Source: Planctomycetota bacterium (lineage in GTDB: Bacteria; Planctomycetota; Uabimicrobiia; Uabimicrobiales; JABWCH01). From it: a stretch of DNA of 64,000 nt. Shown here one piece after another: positions 24,584 through 33,427 of this stretch; positions within the stretch are counted from its first letter, which is position 1; each line of letters opens with the position of its first letter. The notes under the pieces were generated by a model. That model was given only the letters and a program-made list of their open reading frames with translations, did not search any database and had not been told where the DNA came from. The stretch covers positions 62,001 to 126,000 of the forward strand of contig JAGOMP010000003.1 of NCBI GenBank assembly GCA_017993505.1, read 5' to 3'. The position numbers were made by a program, and so were the translations under genes.

Positions 24584-26154
24584 AACCGCACCTCCTGAAA
24601 CCAATCTAAATCCGAACCATAAAGAACACGAATATTATTTACACCATAACGAAGCATGGCCAAACGTTCTAAACCTAAGCCCCAAGCCATGACTGGAACT
24701 TTACAGCCAAAAGGTTGAGTCACTTCAGGACGAAAAATACCAGAACCACCAAGTTCAATCCAACATTTTTTTTCTTCCATCCATACAAAGACTTCAGCAG
24801 ATGGTTCAGTATATGGAAAAAATGCAGGTTTAAATTTGATTTTATCAAATCCCATTACTTTATAAAATGCTTGTAATGTTCCTAATAAACAACTAAAGGA
24901 AGCTTGTTGATCAATAATAATTCCATCGATTTGATGAAATTCTGGTAGGTGCTTAAAGCTAATTGTTTCATTACGGAACACGCGTCCAACACAAAAGAAT
25001 TTTTTTTGTTCATTGTAATGATTGGCAATAGAACGAATAGAATTTGCTGTTGTATGAGTGCGCAATACCATTTTTTTTGCTTCTTCAGGACACCATTGAT
25101 ATCCCCAGCCAACAGAGCCAGTATTGCCACCGTTTTCATGAGTATTTCGAACATTTTCAACCCATTCTTTTTTAGGCAACTGACCCGCACAAGGGCGTTT
25201 TAAATAAAATGTATCTTGCATATCTCGAGAAGGATGGTCTTGCGGTTGAAATAATGCATCAAAATCCCAAAATCCAAGTTCAGCATGAGTAGAAACAGTT
25301 TCTTCAAAACCCATCTGTAAAAATGCAAGTCGTGTTTCATGTAAAATTTTTTGTAAAGGATGGCATTTTTTCGGAGAAATAACTTCTGCTGGCAATGTCA
25401 CATCATATGCACGTAAATTAAAATTACGCCAATTCCCAGAAACAATGTCTTCGCTGGTAAGACTATTTTTTTCAGGTTTTGCAATAGTCAACTTGGGAAT
25501 TTCCTGTTTACCAAGATTGGACAAACGAATCTTTCTAACAGTTCGTTCTTTAATTTTCGCCAATTCTGGTCGATTTTTTAACAAAGTTTTCACACGTTCT
25601 ATATCTATACCTTCTAATTTACTTTCTAATTCATCTAGGTAAAAGAACGGTGAAAAACGCAATTTTTTTTCAAAATCTTCTTTTACTTTTTTTCTATGTT
25701 CTAATACAAAACGTAAGGCTTGTTCATCAGAATCGGCTTCTTTGCCAATGTTTTTCCCAGCTTCAGTTAAAATAAGCTTGACTTTCTCTTTTTCTAGCCA
25801 ACCTCGTAAAATTCCCCATTTTATGATTTCATTGACTTTCAAATTAAGTTTTTTTGCCTTCTCTGCCATATCTTTTATAGAAATTTCACCCAATTCCTGT
25901 AAGATGGAAAGAAAACGACGTTCAGGCAAACCAGCTGATAATAAATCATCAGCATCTTCTGATGGGACAAATTCATCACGAGGGATTTCCTGTATTTCTA
26001 GCCAACCTTTTTCTATTGCAAAATGGACAGTTCCCATTGCCATAGTATGTTCAATGTTGGCATCATTAACCGCTTTTTGAAAATCTATATATTCAGATTG
26101 TGAAAGCAATACTTTAAAAAAACGATATTGATCTTCACGAATTTCTATTGACAT
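24574..26154 (-). CDS. pheS: Phenylalanyl-tRNA synthetase alpha subunit, archaeal/eukaryotic type
   Basis: 526 residues. The N-terminal 230 residues hold winged-helix-like tRNA-binding domains (AVNDANIEHTMAMGTVHFAIEKGWLEI), as in archaeal and eukaryotic PheRS. The C-terminal class II catalytic core has motif 1 near HPLQKILHETRLAFLQMGF, motif 2 VGRVFRNETISFKHLPEFHQIDG and motif 3 MAWGLGLERLAMLRYGVNNIR. It forms the alpha2-beta2 synthetase with the overlapping pheT. Spirochaetes are known to use this archaeal type; most other bacteria use the short bacterial alpha chain. Confidence 0.95.
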   Translation of the reverse strand: MSIEIREDQYRFFKVLLSQSEYIDFQKAVNDANIEHTMAMGTVHFAIEKGWLEIQEIPRDEFVPSEDADDLLSAGLPERRFLSILQELGEISIKDMAEKAKKLNLKVNEIIKWGILRGWLEKEKVKLILTEAGKNIGKEADSDEQALRFVLEHRKKVKEDFEKKLRFSPFFYLDELESKLEGIDIERVKTLLKNRPELAKIKERTVRKIRLSNLGKQEIPKLTIAKPEKNSLTSEDIVSGNWRNFNLRAYDVTLPAEVISPKKCHPLQKILHETRLAFLQMGFEETVSTHAELGFWDFDALFQPQDHPSRDMQDTFYLKRPCAGQLPKKEWVENVRNTHENGGNTGSVGWGYQWCPEEAKKMVLRTHTTANSIRSIANHYNEQKKFFCVGRVFRNETISFKHLPEFHQIDGIIIDQQASFSCLLGTLQAFYKVMGFDKIKFKPAFFPYTEPSAEVFVWMEEKKCWIELGGSGIFRPEVTQPFGCKVPVMAWGLGLERLAMLRYGVNNIRVLYGSDLDWFQEVRLCQ

Positions 26155-26315
26155 TTGTATTTCCTAATAATTGATATTTATAAAAATTCATTTGCAAATA
26201 AATTATACAAATACTAATAAAAAAAATCAACTAACAATTCAAACAATAGATTTTTTACATTCTCTACATTTTTTAAAAAAGTATATTTTTTATTTTAGAA
26301 GAAAGTAAACTAGAT

Positions 26316-26349
26316 AAAAAAATAGCTATACAAAATAGCTACTTTTTTT
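26316..26349. terminator. Bidirectional terminator
   Basis: An AAAAAAATAGCTA arm and a TAGCTACTTTTTTT arm form a stem with A/T runs on both sides, downstream of the epimerase-fusion gene and upstream of pheS. The remaining 26155-26455 gap is AT-rich without a gene. Confidence 0.7.
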
Positions 26350-26455
26350 GTGAATCAGCAAATTACTAATAATTTTTTTATATGCTAATTTTAAGGATGA
26401 ATTTTTGATTTATTTTATTTAGTTTTTTCTATTGTTTGAATATATGAATTTTAAA

Positions 26456-28726
26456 TTATTTTTTAGATTGAATCAGCAATTTTATAATAATTTTTTTAAT
26501 TTTTGTTGGTGTGATAATTCCACTGATTAATTTTCGAATCGTTTGAATTTTAAAAAATGTAATTTGAGTATTTGTTGTTTTTTGAATAATATCTATGACT
26601 TGATTTTGATTTGAAATATTTTCATATAAAGTATTGATCATTTGAATATATTCCTCAGTCATCATCACCCACTTTTTATCTTGTAATTGAATTCCAAATT
26701 GAATTTTTCTATTTTGGTTTGTGAATAAATATGTTGTAATTTCTGTTTTATTAATAGCTTGTCCAAGAAGTTTATAATAATCTGGAGATTGTGATAAAAT
26801 ATAATCTTTACCTATGTTTTGATAAATTGTTTTTAGAGGATTGGGTGTTGTTAAATGGTATAAAAATTTATCTAAGTCCAATCCCACAGTTAAGTGCAAT
26901 TTGTTGATTTTATGGTATTCTTGCAATCTTTTTTGAAAATCGTATGTTTTGGGAATAGATTCTATTTCTGTACGAGCAAAATAAGGAACGAGTTGATTGT
27001 CTTTGATCATAAGATGGATGGCAATATCTCCAATATCGCTATGAATGAGAATACCAAAATTTTTTTCTGGTAAAAGTTGTATAAGAGGATGATATTGTCT
27101 ATATTTTTGATATGTAGATAGTAGTAATTCTTCTAATATAAAAATATAAATATATTTTTTCACTCGTGCATGATTTACTCCTCCGATTCTATTGCTAATC
27201 CAATATCTTTGTTCTTGTGGATTGTTAGGGTAACGACGCTTTGCATTTTCATTTTCATATCGTATGATATTAAGGATATTTTGTTTAAAATGAGAGAATA
27301 TTTTTGTGTAATTTAAGTTTGCATTTACTTTATTTTTTTGAAAAATATAATTTCTTACAAAATTCCATGTGCGATCTAGCAATATCCAAAGAGATTTTCG
27401 ATCAATTTGAAAATTATACAAAGGAATTGTTAAAAATTGCGGTTCTTCATTTTCTTGGGGAGTGTAATTTTCTAATGAATCTGTGAGTTTTGTTAATTCA
27501 TCAATCAAAGGATATATTTGATGAATTTCTGGTCGTTCTATTGTTTCTTTCATATTCCATGTATGTTGAAGTGCGTATTGGATGGAATGTAACAACTCGT
27601 CCTGGTTATATTGAGGTTGCCAAGCAATATTGTCATTCCATTTTTTTGTATTGAATTCTGGCAATGTTTGGATATATGTGTTGGTATCTTTATGTAGCAA
27701 AGGAATATGTTTATGAAACCGAAGCTGATTGAGTAATCGAGTAGAATGTTCGGAATATTGGCTTATACATTGATTCCAAGTAGAAGGAATTGTGATTTCA
27801 GATTGGTATCCAAGTCTTAAAATATTTGCAATGCTAGTTGTGATTCCTAGAATTTTTTTTCTAGGTGTATTTTTTGCAATAGTATCTAAAAGTTGTTTTA
27901 AAGGAAGGCTAGGTGCTGCAACATTCAATATTCTATGAGAAATAACTGGAGCTAAAGCAATAAAATAGCTGGCTAAAGCAAAATCATATGCATGTAAAAG
28001 AGAAATTTTTTCAGGCATATTTCCTATTGGACCGAGTAGAAGACCTTCAATAATCAGTCGTGCTAAAAGCATAATTCCATGGGGAACATTAGGACCATAC
28101 ATAGGAGCAAGGCGTAAATGATAAATTTGCAATTCATCTAGAGAATGATATTGTTCTGTAATTTTTTCTGCATCACGGAAACTTTTTCCTAAAGATAAAT
28201 AAGGTGTTGTTGGTACAGTCTCTATCGTAGAATGAGGATAGTAAATGGTAGAGTCTGTATAACAAATTATTCTTTGTACATTGGCTTTTTTTGCTGCTTG
28301 ACAAAGTAAATCTACTTGCCATACATTTGTTTCATAGAGTTTAGTAATGTTTTTTTCTTGAATATTCCAGATATAATCACAATGAAAAATAAGATGAGGT
28401 TGAAAGGTTTGTATTGTTTCTTGTAAATCTTTAAATTTATCTTGTAGTGGAGTATACTCTACTTTTTGATAGCGGGGAGTTGTTAAATATTCGGGTTTCG
28501 TGGTAGTATCTATGCCTAAGATTTTAGGATGATTTGAATAATATGTAAGTAAGTAAAGGATATAATGTGCCATCCAAGAATGGGCTCCTGTTACAAGTAT
28601 ACGTGGAGGATTCAATTGTGAAAGCCAATTATTTTGTAAATAAAAATGTGTGGTGTTCAGTTTTTCTAAATTGTAAATATAGTCTAACTCTGGATCAAGA
28701 TATTCATTTCTTGGGTTGTCTTCCAT
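26456..28726 (-). CDS. NAD-dependent epimerase/dehydratase-like domain fused to an unknown C-terminal domain
   Basis: 756 residues. Residues about 40-360 are an extended short-chain dehydrogenase: ILVTGAHSWMAHYIL is a modified Rossmann glycine motif, LGIDTT closes beta-2, and HLRLAPMYGPNVPHGIM matches the sugar-epimerase signature. The usual YxxxK is displaced (YLSLGK), so activity is uncertain. Residues about 400-756 are hydrophilic with an RYWISNRIGGVNHARVKKYIYI segment and no recognised family. An AAGGAA ribosome site precedes the ATG, 26 bp after the AddB-like gene. A nucleotide-sugar role is plausible for the N-terminal half only. Confidence 0.65.
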   Translation of the reverse strand: MEDNPRNEYLDPELDYIYNLEKLNTTHFYLQNNWLSQLNPPRILVTGAHSWMAHYILYLLTYYSNHPKILGIDTTTKPEYLTTPRYQKVEYTPLQDKFKDLQETIQTFQPHLIFHCDYIWNIQEKNITKLYETNVWQVDLLCQAAKKANVQRIICYTDSTIYYPHSTIETVPTTPYLSLGKSFRDAEKITEQYHSLDELQIYHLRLAPMYGPNVPHGIMLLARLIIEGLLLGPIGNMPEKISLLHAYDFALASYFIALAPVISHRILNVAAPSLPLKQLLDTIAKNTPRKKILGITTSIANILRLGYQSEITIPSTWNQCISQYSEHSTRLLNQLRFHKHIPLLHKDTNTYIQTLPEFNTKKWNDNIAWQPQYNQDELLHSIQYALQHTWNMKETIERPEIHQIYPLIDELTKLTDSLENYTPQENEEPQFLTIPLYNFQIDRKSLWILLDRTWNFVRNYIFQKNKVNANLNYTKIFSHFKQNILNIIRYENENAKRRYPNNPQEQRYWISNRIGGVNHARVKKYIYIFILEELLLSTYQKYRQYHPLIQLLPEKNFGILIHSDIGDIAIHLMIKDNQLVPYFARTEIESIPKTYDFQKRLQEYHKINKLHLTVGLDLDKFLYHLTTPNPLKTIYQNIGKDYILSQSPDYYKLLGQAINKTEITTYLFTNQNRKIQFGIQLQDKKWVMMTEEYIQMINTLYENISNQNQVIDIIQKTTNTQITFFKIQTIRKLISGIITPTKIKKIIIKLLIQSKK

Positions 28727-28752
28727 CTTATTCCTTACTTTATGAATATTTT

Positions 28753-31752
28753 TTATATTAAGTTTAATTTTTTAAGAAATTCAAGTTTAGTATCATTTTT
28801 TTTGCGTTGAAATTGCAAATCTTTATTATTTCCACAAATATCATTATAAGGACAAGTTATGCATTGATGATCAGGATGCTGTATAAAAATTCCGTTTTGT
28901 AATCCATAATGTAAAGCTTGTAATAAAATTTCTAATTGAGATTGGCTATAATTTGGTAATATTGTCAGTGAATTTTGTTTAATTTGATTATTGTCGGGAA
29001 TAGAATGATACGTAAGTTGTATATTGTCTAAAGTGAAGTTTTGTTTTAGCACTTGGTATTCTACTTGTGCTTGCAATCTTTCATCTTTCGCATAATTGTA
29101 TTTTTTTATTTCTTTTGGTGGGGTTGTTTTTTTTTCCGTACTATTAGATACAAAATAATATTGATTTCCATTGCATTGAACGTTGGTTGTATAAATTGCA
29201 TCTAATTTCCCTTCAATTTGTATAGTATGAAATTTGATATTATAAGGGAAAGGACTTATCATGTGAATATTTTCAGATGGTTGTAATTTTTTTTGTAATT
29301 CTTGGATTCTTTCTTCTGCAATTTCTCGAATGAGTTCTGGATAATAATCTTTTTCTAAAATATGATCTGAATCTTGTTCTCGTAGTTGACTTAAAAAAAG
29401 TTGGCGATATTTATATCTTGGAATTTTGTATTTATTGCTTTGTGGAGGTAAAGACTGAATATCTAAAATATATTGATTATAAAATCTATAAGGACAAGAA
29501 AAATATTTTGCAATTTGTATGCAAGTCCAATTTTGATTTTCTATTTGTAGGAGTTTTTGTGGATAATTTTGAATTTGTATATATCCATCAAATTCAGTAA
29601 TTTTATTTTGTTGTTGTATTTCTTGGTTTTGTTGTGAAATTTGTGCAATAGGATATGTACTTTGAATAATGTTGCTAATGTCTATTGTTTCTGCTAATCG
29701 TAAATCATATTCTAATAATGTGAGGGCATATTCTTTTTGGTGGCTACTAGGACTTTGTATTTTCGGGTAATTCGCTAAGGAAATGGGCTTTCCATATAAT
29801 GTTTCTAGTACATTTAAATAATATACAGAAGGTAGCTGTTCTTTATTAGTTTCTATATCTAGAAGAGAATGCCAAAGAGAAATTTCTTTTTGACCATTGG
29901 CTAGTGTAAGATGAAATAATAGTTTTTGTTTTTTTTCTCTTATTTCAGGCGTTTCTATTGGAAATTTTCCTTTACTTTGGGTAAAATTTTTCAAATTTTG
30001 CCTATCTTCTTTTGCTAGTAGAAGTGAAAATGATTTTGTATTGGGAAATTGATTTTCAGACATGCCTGTGAAAAATATATAAGATTTATTTTGTCCGATA
30101 TTATGTTGCATGTCTGTTAAAAAAATTGCATTTTGTGAAATATTTTCATTTTCTATAGGTTGATTCAGTAGTTCTTGTGTAAGTTGATATAAAATGTCCC
30201 AATTTTTTTCTGTAATGCATGTATCATAAATATATAATTCTTGAATAGCTTGGATTACTTTTTCTTTGAAAGCTGAAAAAAGACAAATTGTATTATACGT
30301 AGTAATAATATGTTGCAAAAATTCATAATAGTTTTTTGCATTTTCCCATATTTTTTGTTGGTATTGAAAATATTGCAAAGTTTGTTGCAATATTTGTAAT
30401 GTATTGTACCAATACTTAGCGTAATTTTTTTGTTGCCAAGGATGCTGTCGATTTTCCTCTTCCTCTGTTTGTTGCACATTTTTTTGTTCTAACAATTGTG
30501 TCTGAATCATACTTAGGCTATCTAGTAGTTCAGAGATAGTACTTTTTTTGTTCCATTGATAGTATGTAGCTAAATAATCCCAATCTGTAACATCATAGTC
30601 AGGTTCTGCTGATTTTTTTTTCAATGCTTCAGATTGCAAAATTGTCTTTATGAGCTTCCAAGGCGTTTTTGTTCGACTTAGTTGTAATATTGTTAAAAAA
30701 AGTTCAGCTTCAGGAGTTGTATTTAAATATAAAATTGGTGTATAAAAAGGAAGTTGTGCTTTTTGAAAAATATCACGCCAATGTAAATGGTATTTTTCCA
30801 AATTTTCTTCAATAACTGTAATGTCAGATAAATCTATATTTTGCTTTTGTAGTGTAATAATATGTTTTGTAATCTCTTCAATTTCTTGTTGTTTATTTGT
30901 TGTTGTAAATGTTTGAATCGAAGATAGGGTCATAGGTGGTTCTTGTTTTGGTGGTTGGAAAAGATTTTCTAAAGTGAATTGCAATTCCACAGTTCTATCT
31001 TGTGGTGTAGAGTAATTTCGTTCTTCTTGAAATTGTTGCGATTGCAACCAATAAATCAATGGAGAAACTATACTATAAATAGGATTGTAATAATAAGGAA
31101 TGAATAAAAAAATATTGTCGCTAGGATAATTTTGTAAAAATTTTTTTTCTATAGGTGTTAGTTCAGGAAATCCATATAAAATAAGAGTTGCAGGTTGGTG
31201 TCTTTCCTGTTTTTTTACAAGGATAGAAGCATATTGAATAAAATCTTGTTCATCTAAGAGTCTTTTATTTTGTTTAAAAGAATAGTATTTTTGGTATATC
31301 CATGATAATTCTTGGTGCAGACATTTCTGGGTTTGTTGACTAAATTCTTGAAATTCATCAACAGAAATGTCATTGATTTGCAGTTCTTGGATAAAATTAC
31401 TCAATGTATTTGCAAAGCCTTTCATAGATTTGGCTTTGCCTAAATAATTATTTTCTTGGATAGTATTTTGACTGATATGTAACAAAATATATTTTGCTAA
31501 AATAGAACTAATAGAAAAATGATGCGGTTGTAAAATTTCTTGACAAATTTTTGTAGCAAATTCAGAAAATGTATATATATGTAGATTAAAATAAAGATGA
31601 TTTTTTAAAATTTTTTGCAAAAGATGTTGTTTCATATGTTTTGTATAGACAATAAGATATGTAGATGCCCAAATATCTTTTTGTTGACATAAGATGCGAG
31701 TCAATTCATTTTCTAAATAAGGTTGAAATGTGCCATAGAAAAATTTTTTCAT
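28753..31752 (-). CDS. AddB/RecB-like PD-(D/E)XK family protein
   Basis: 999 residues. The N-terminus (about 1-300) looks like an inactive UvrD-type helicase start as in AddB (YLIVYTKHMKQHLLQKIL, FSEFATKICQEI). The middle has TDMQHNIGQNKSYIFFTGMSENQFPN, typical of the second helicase lobe. The C-terminus has CPYRFYNQYIL, EGKLDAIYTT and a final HQCITCPYNDICG, the cysteine set that binds a 4Fe-4S cluster in AddB-type nucleases. The Asp/ExK nuclease residues are not clear, so the nuclease may be weak or lost. AddAB-type complexes resect double-strand breaks. No AddA partner is in the window. The next gene follows after 26 bp. Confidence 0.7.
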   Translation of the reverse strand: MKKFFYGTFQPYLENELTRILCQQKDIWASTYLIVYTKHMKQHLLQKILKNHLYFNLHIYTFSEFATKICQEILQPHHFSISSILAKYILLHISQNTIQENNYLGKAKSMKGFANTLSNFIQELQINDISVDEFQEFSQQTQKCLHQELSWIYQKYYSFKQNKRLLDEQDFIQYASILVKKQERHQPATLILYGFPELTPIEKKFLQNYPSDNIFLFIPYYYNPIYSIVSPLIYWLQSQQFQEERNYSTPQDRTVELQFTLENLFQPPKQEPPMTLSSIQTFTTTNKQQEIEEITKHIITLQKQNIDLSDITVIEENLEKYHLHWRDIFQKAQLPFYTPILYLNTTPEAELFLTILQLSRTKTPWKLIKTILQSEALKKKSAEPDYDVTDWDYLATYYQWNKKSTISELLDSLSMIQTQLLEQKNVQQTEEEENRQHPWQQKNYAKYWYNTLQILQQTLQYFQYQQKIWENAKNYYEFLQHIITTYNTICLFSAFKEKVIQAIQELYIYDTCITEKNWDILYQLTQELLNQPIENENISQNAIFLTDMQHNIGQNKSYIFFTGMSENQFPNTKSFSLLLAKEDRQNLKNFTQSKGKFPIETPEIREKKQKLLFHLTLANGQKEISLWHSLLDIETNKEQLPSVYYLNVLETLYGKPISLANYPKIQSPSSHQKEYALTLLEYDLRLAETIDISNIIQSTYPIAQISQQNQEIQQQNKITEFDGYIQIQNYPQKLLQIENQNWTCIQIAKYFSCPYRFYNQYILDIQSLPPQSNKYKIPRYKYRQLFLSQLREQDSDHILEKDYYPELIREIAEERIQELQKKLQPSENIHMISPFPYNIKFHTIQIEGKLDAIYTTNVQCNGNQYYFVSNSTEKKTTPPKEIKKYNYAKDERLQAQVEYQVLKQNFTLDNIQLTYHSIPDNNQIKQNSLTILPNYSQSQLEILLQALHYGLQNGIFIQHPDHQCITCPYNDICGNNKDLQFQRKKNDTKLEFLKKLNLI

Positions 31753-31763
31753 TGTTTTATTTC

Positions 31764-32699
31764 TTATAAACCATGATTAGCAAGATATTCTTGCGCAATT
31801 TGATTGTCTGGGTCTAGATCTAAAATATATTGGTAGCAATTAATAGCACCTTCTTCATCATCTGCATTTTCTAGATTTTCTGCAAATTGTAGAATTTGAT
31901 TTAAAGCTGCTTCTAAATCACCGATAGACAAAGCTGAAGCCACAAAATCATTGACTGCTTCACTATCTAATGGATCTTCTATCAAACGTTGTGCAAGTTC
32001 ATTGAGTTTCTTAATTGTCATTTGTGTGTGTTCAGAAGAGTCTTCATATTCTTTTGTATAAGAACCACTAAATTGCCCACTTTGATAGGAAGACATGCTT
32101 CCACTAATATTAAAGTCTGAAGATTCTTCTGCTTTTTGTTTGATTTCATCCATCACTGCACGGTCAGCCACATCAAAAATAGATTCCCATCCAGCTGTGA
32201 CTTGGGCAGCAGCTTCTTCTAAAATGTTGTCCATAGTCAAAGCTTCTTTTTCTTCAGCAGAAATATTATCATCTATAACTTTTTTTAAGCTGGAAATAGT
32301 ACTTATATATATAAATAAGGTTGATTTTGTTTCCTCTTGTATTTCTTTGATCATTTCACGGGTAAAAGTAGAACCCACAGCGATGTTTAAGGCGTTTTCA
32401 AATCTTTCAATGGGGACAAATTTATATTTTACCATTAAATTTTTTGGAATCGTTTGCATGAGTTCAGGAGAAATATAATAATTTTCTAGAGAGATAAACG
32501 GAAGTTGCAATTCATTACATAATGCATATGCTATAGTTTCTTCATCAATAATACCTTCATCTAACAATGCAAGAAGGAATTCCATCCCGTTTGTATGTAC
32601 TGTTGTCATGATTCTTTTTATTGTCTCAAATTCTACATATCCTCCATCTAAGAGAATATTTTCCATCTTTTTTTCTGCGAGTTTTTCTATATTTCTCAT
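31764..32699 (-). CDS. MshEN (type II secretion E N-terminal)-domain protein with C-terminal TPR
   Basis: 311 residues from ATG 32699, chosen because AAGAAAG lies 8 bases upstream and the upstream gene ends at 32713; in-frame Mets further up overlap that gene. Residues about 30-140 match the MshEN/GSPII_E_N fold: LLALLDEGIIDEETIAYALCNELQLPFISLENYYISPELMQTIPKNL and VPIERFENALNIAVG. This domain binds cyclic di-GMP in some ATPases. No ATPase domain follows. Instead there is a Ser/Glu-rich linker and TPR-like helices (YQYILDLDPDNQIAQEYLANHGL) at the end. It is probably a regulatory or adaptor protein. Confidence 0.7.
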   Translation of the reverse strand: MRNIEKLAEKKMENILLDGGYVEFETIKRIMTTVHTNGMEFLLALLDEGIIDEETIAYALCNELQLPFISLENYYISPELMQTIPKNLMVKYKFVPIERFENALNIAVGSTFTREMIKEIQEETKSTLFIYISTISSLKKVIDDNISAEEKEALTMDNILEEAAAQVTAGWESIFDVADRAVMDEIKQKAEESSDFNISGSMSSYQSGQFSGSYTKEYEDSSEHTQMTIKKLNELAQRLIEDPLDSEAVNDFVASALSIGDLEAALNQILQFAENLENADDEEGAINCYQYILDLDPDNQIAQEYLANHGL

Positions 32700-32712
32700 A
32701 TTTATTACTTTC

Positions 32713-33369
32713 TTAATGGATAATGACATTGTTCCATTTATGTATATAAGGGAAGAAAATTTCCCAATAATCATCATCTATATTGATAATACTCCCTTGA
32801 AAAGAAGTATTGGTTGATTTTTTTTTCATGATACATAAAATATTTTTTGATTGTAATACAATAATACCATGAATTTCTTGTATATCTTGAATTATATATG
32901 CATCTTGTTGTATTAAATAATAATCTATAGAAAAAGAAAGTATTTTTTTATTTTTAATATATAAATTTAAGGTAGAAGAATTTATTTGAATTTCTATGAT
33001 TATATCTTTACTGGAGTATATGTTTTTTCTTTCTTGGATTGTTTTTGGTTTAGGTGGTAATGGGATCTGTTGGGGAATTTTTGGTGCATCCCATCCTGGA
33101 TGCCAAAGGAGTATGTAAATGCAAAAGAAAAAAACAGGAGCCACATAATTTGGAATGCGATTCCATGTTTTGGGAAATGGATCAATAATGTTCTTTTGTA
33201 TTTTAACAGTGATTTTATTTTTTATAATTTTTTTATAAATTTGATTTATAGATTTCTGAAATTTTGAGATAGATTTTTTTTCTTCTTTTTTATAAAATTT
33301 TGGAATTTTAGTAATGATTCTCCCCGTTAAATTCGCAACCAAAGAACGTCTAGTATTTTGTTTCTTCAT
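32713..33369 (-). CDS. Basic single-span membrane protein, unknown
   Basis: About 218 residues from ATG 33369 (AAAGG 9 bases upstream); an ATG at 33390 would add seven residues but has its purine-rich site only one base away. The N-terminal 70 residues are very Lys/Arg-rich, one span lies at about 75-92 (VAPVFFFCIYILLW), then a Pro-rich linker and a beta-rich domain. No family is recognised. It is in the same direction as the MshEN protein and the transglutaminase-like gene. Confidence 0.5.
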   Translation of the reverse strand: MKKQNTRRSLVANLTGRIITKIPKFYKKEEKKSISKFQKSINQIYKKIIKNKITVKIQKNIIDPFPKTWNRIPNYVAPVFFFCIYILLWHPGWDAPKIPQQIPLPPKPKTIQERKNIYSSKDIIIEIQINSSTLNLYIKNKKILSFSIDYYLIQQDAYIIQDIQEIHGIIVLQSKNILCIMKKKSTNTSFQGSIINIDDDYWEIFFPYIHKWNNVIIH

Positions 33370-33427
33370 GCTAAAATTCCTTTTTGGCATGCCTCTTGAT
33401 TGTATGCATTTTTTTGAAAAATAAATA

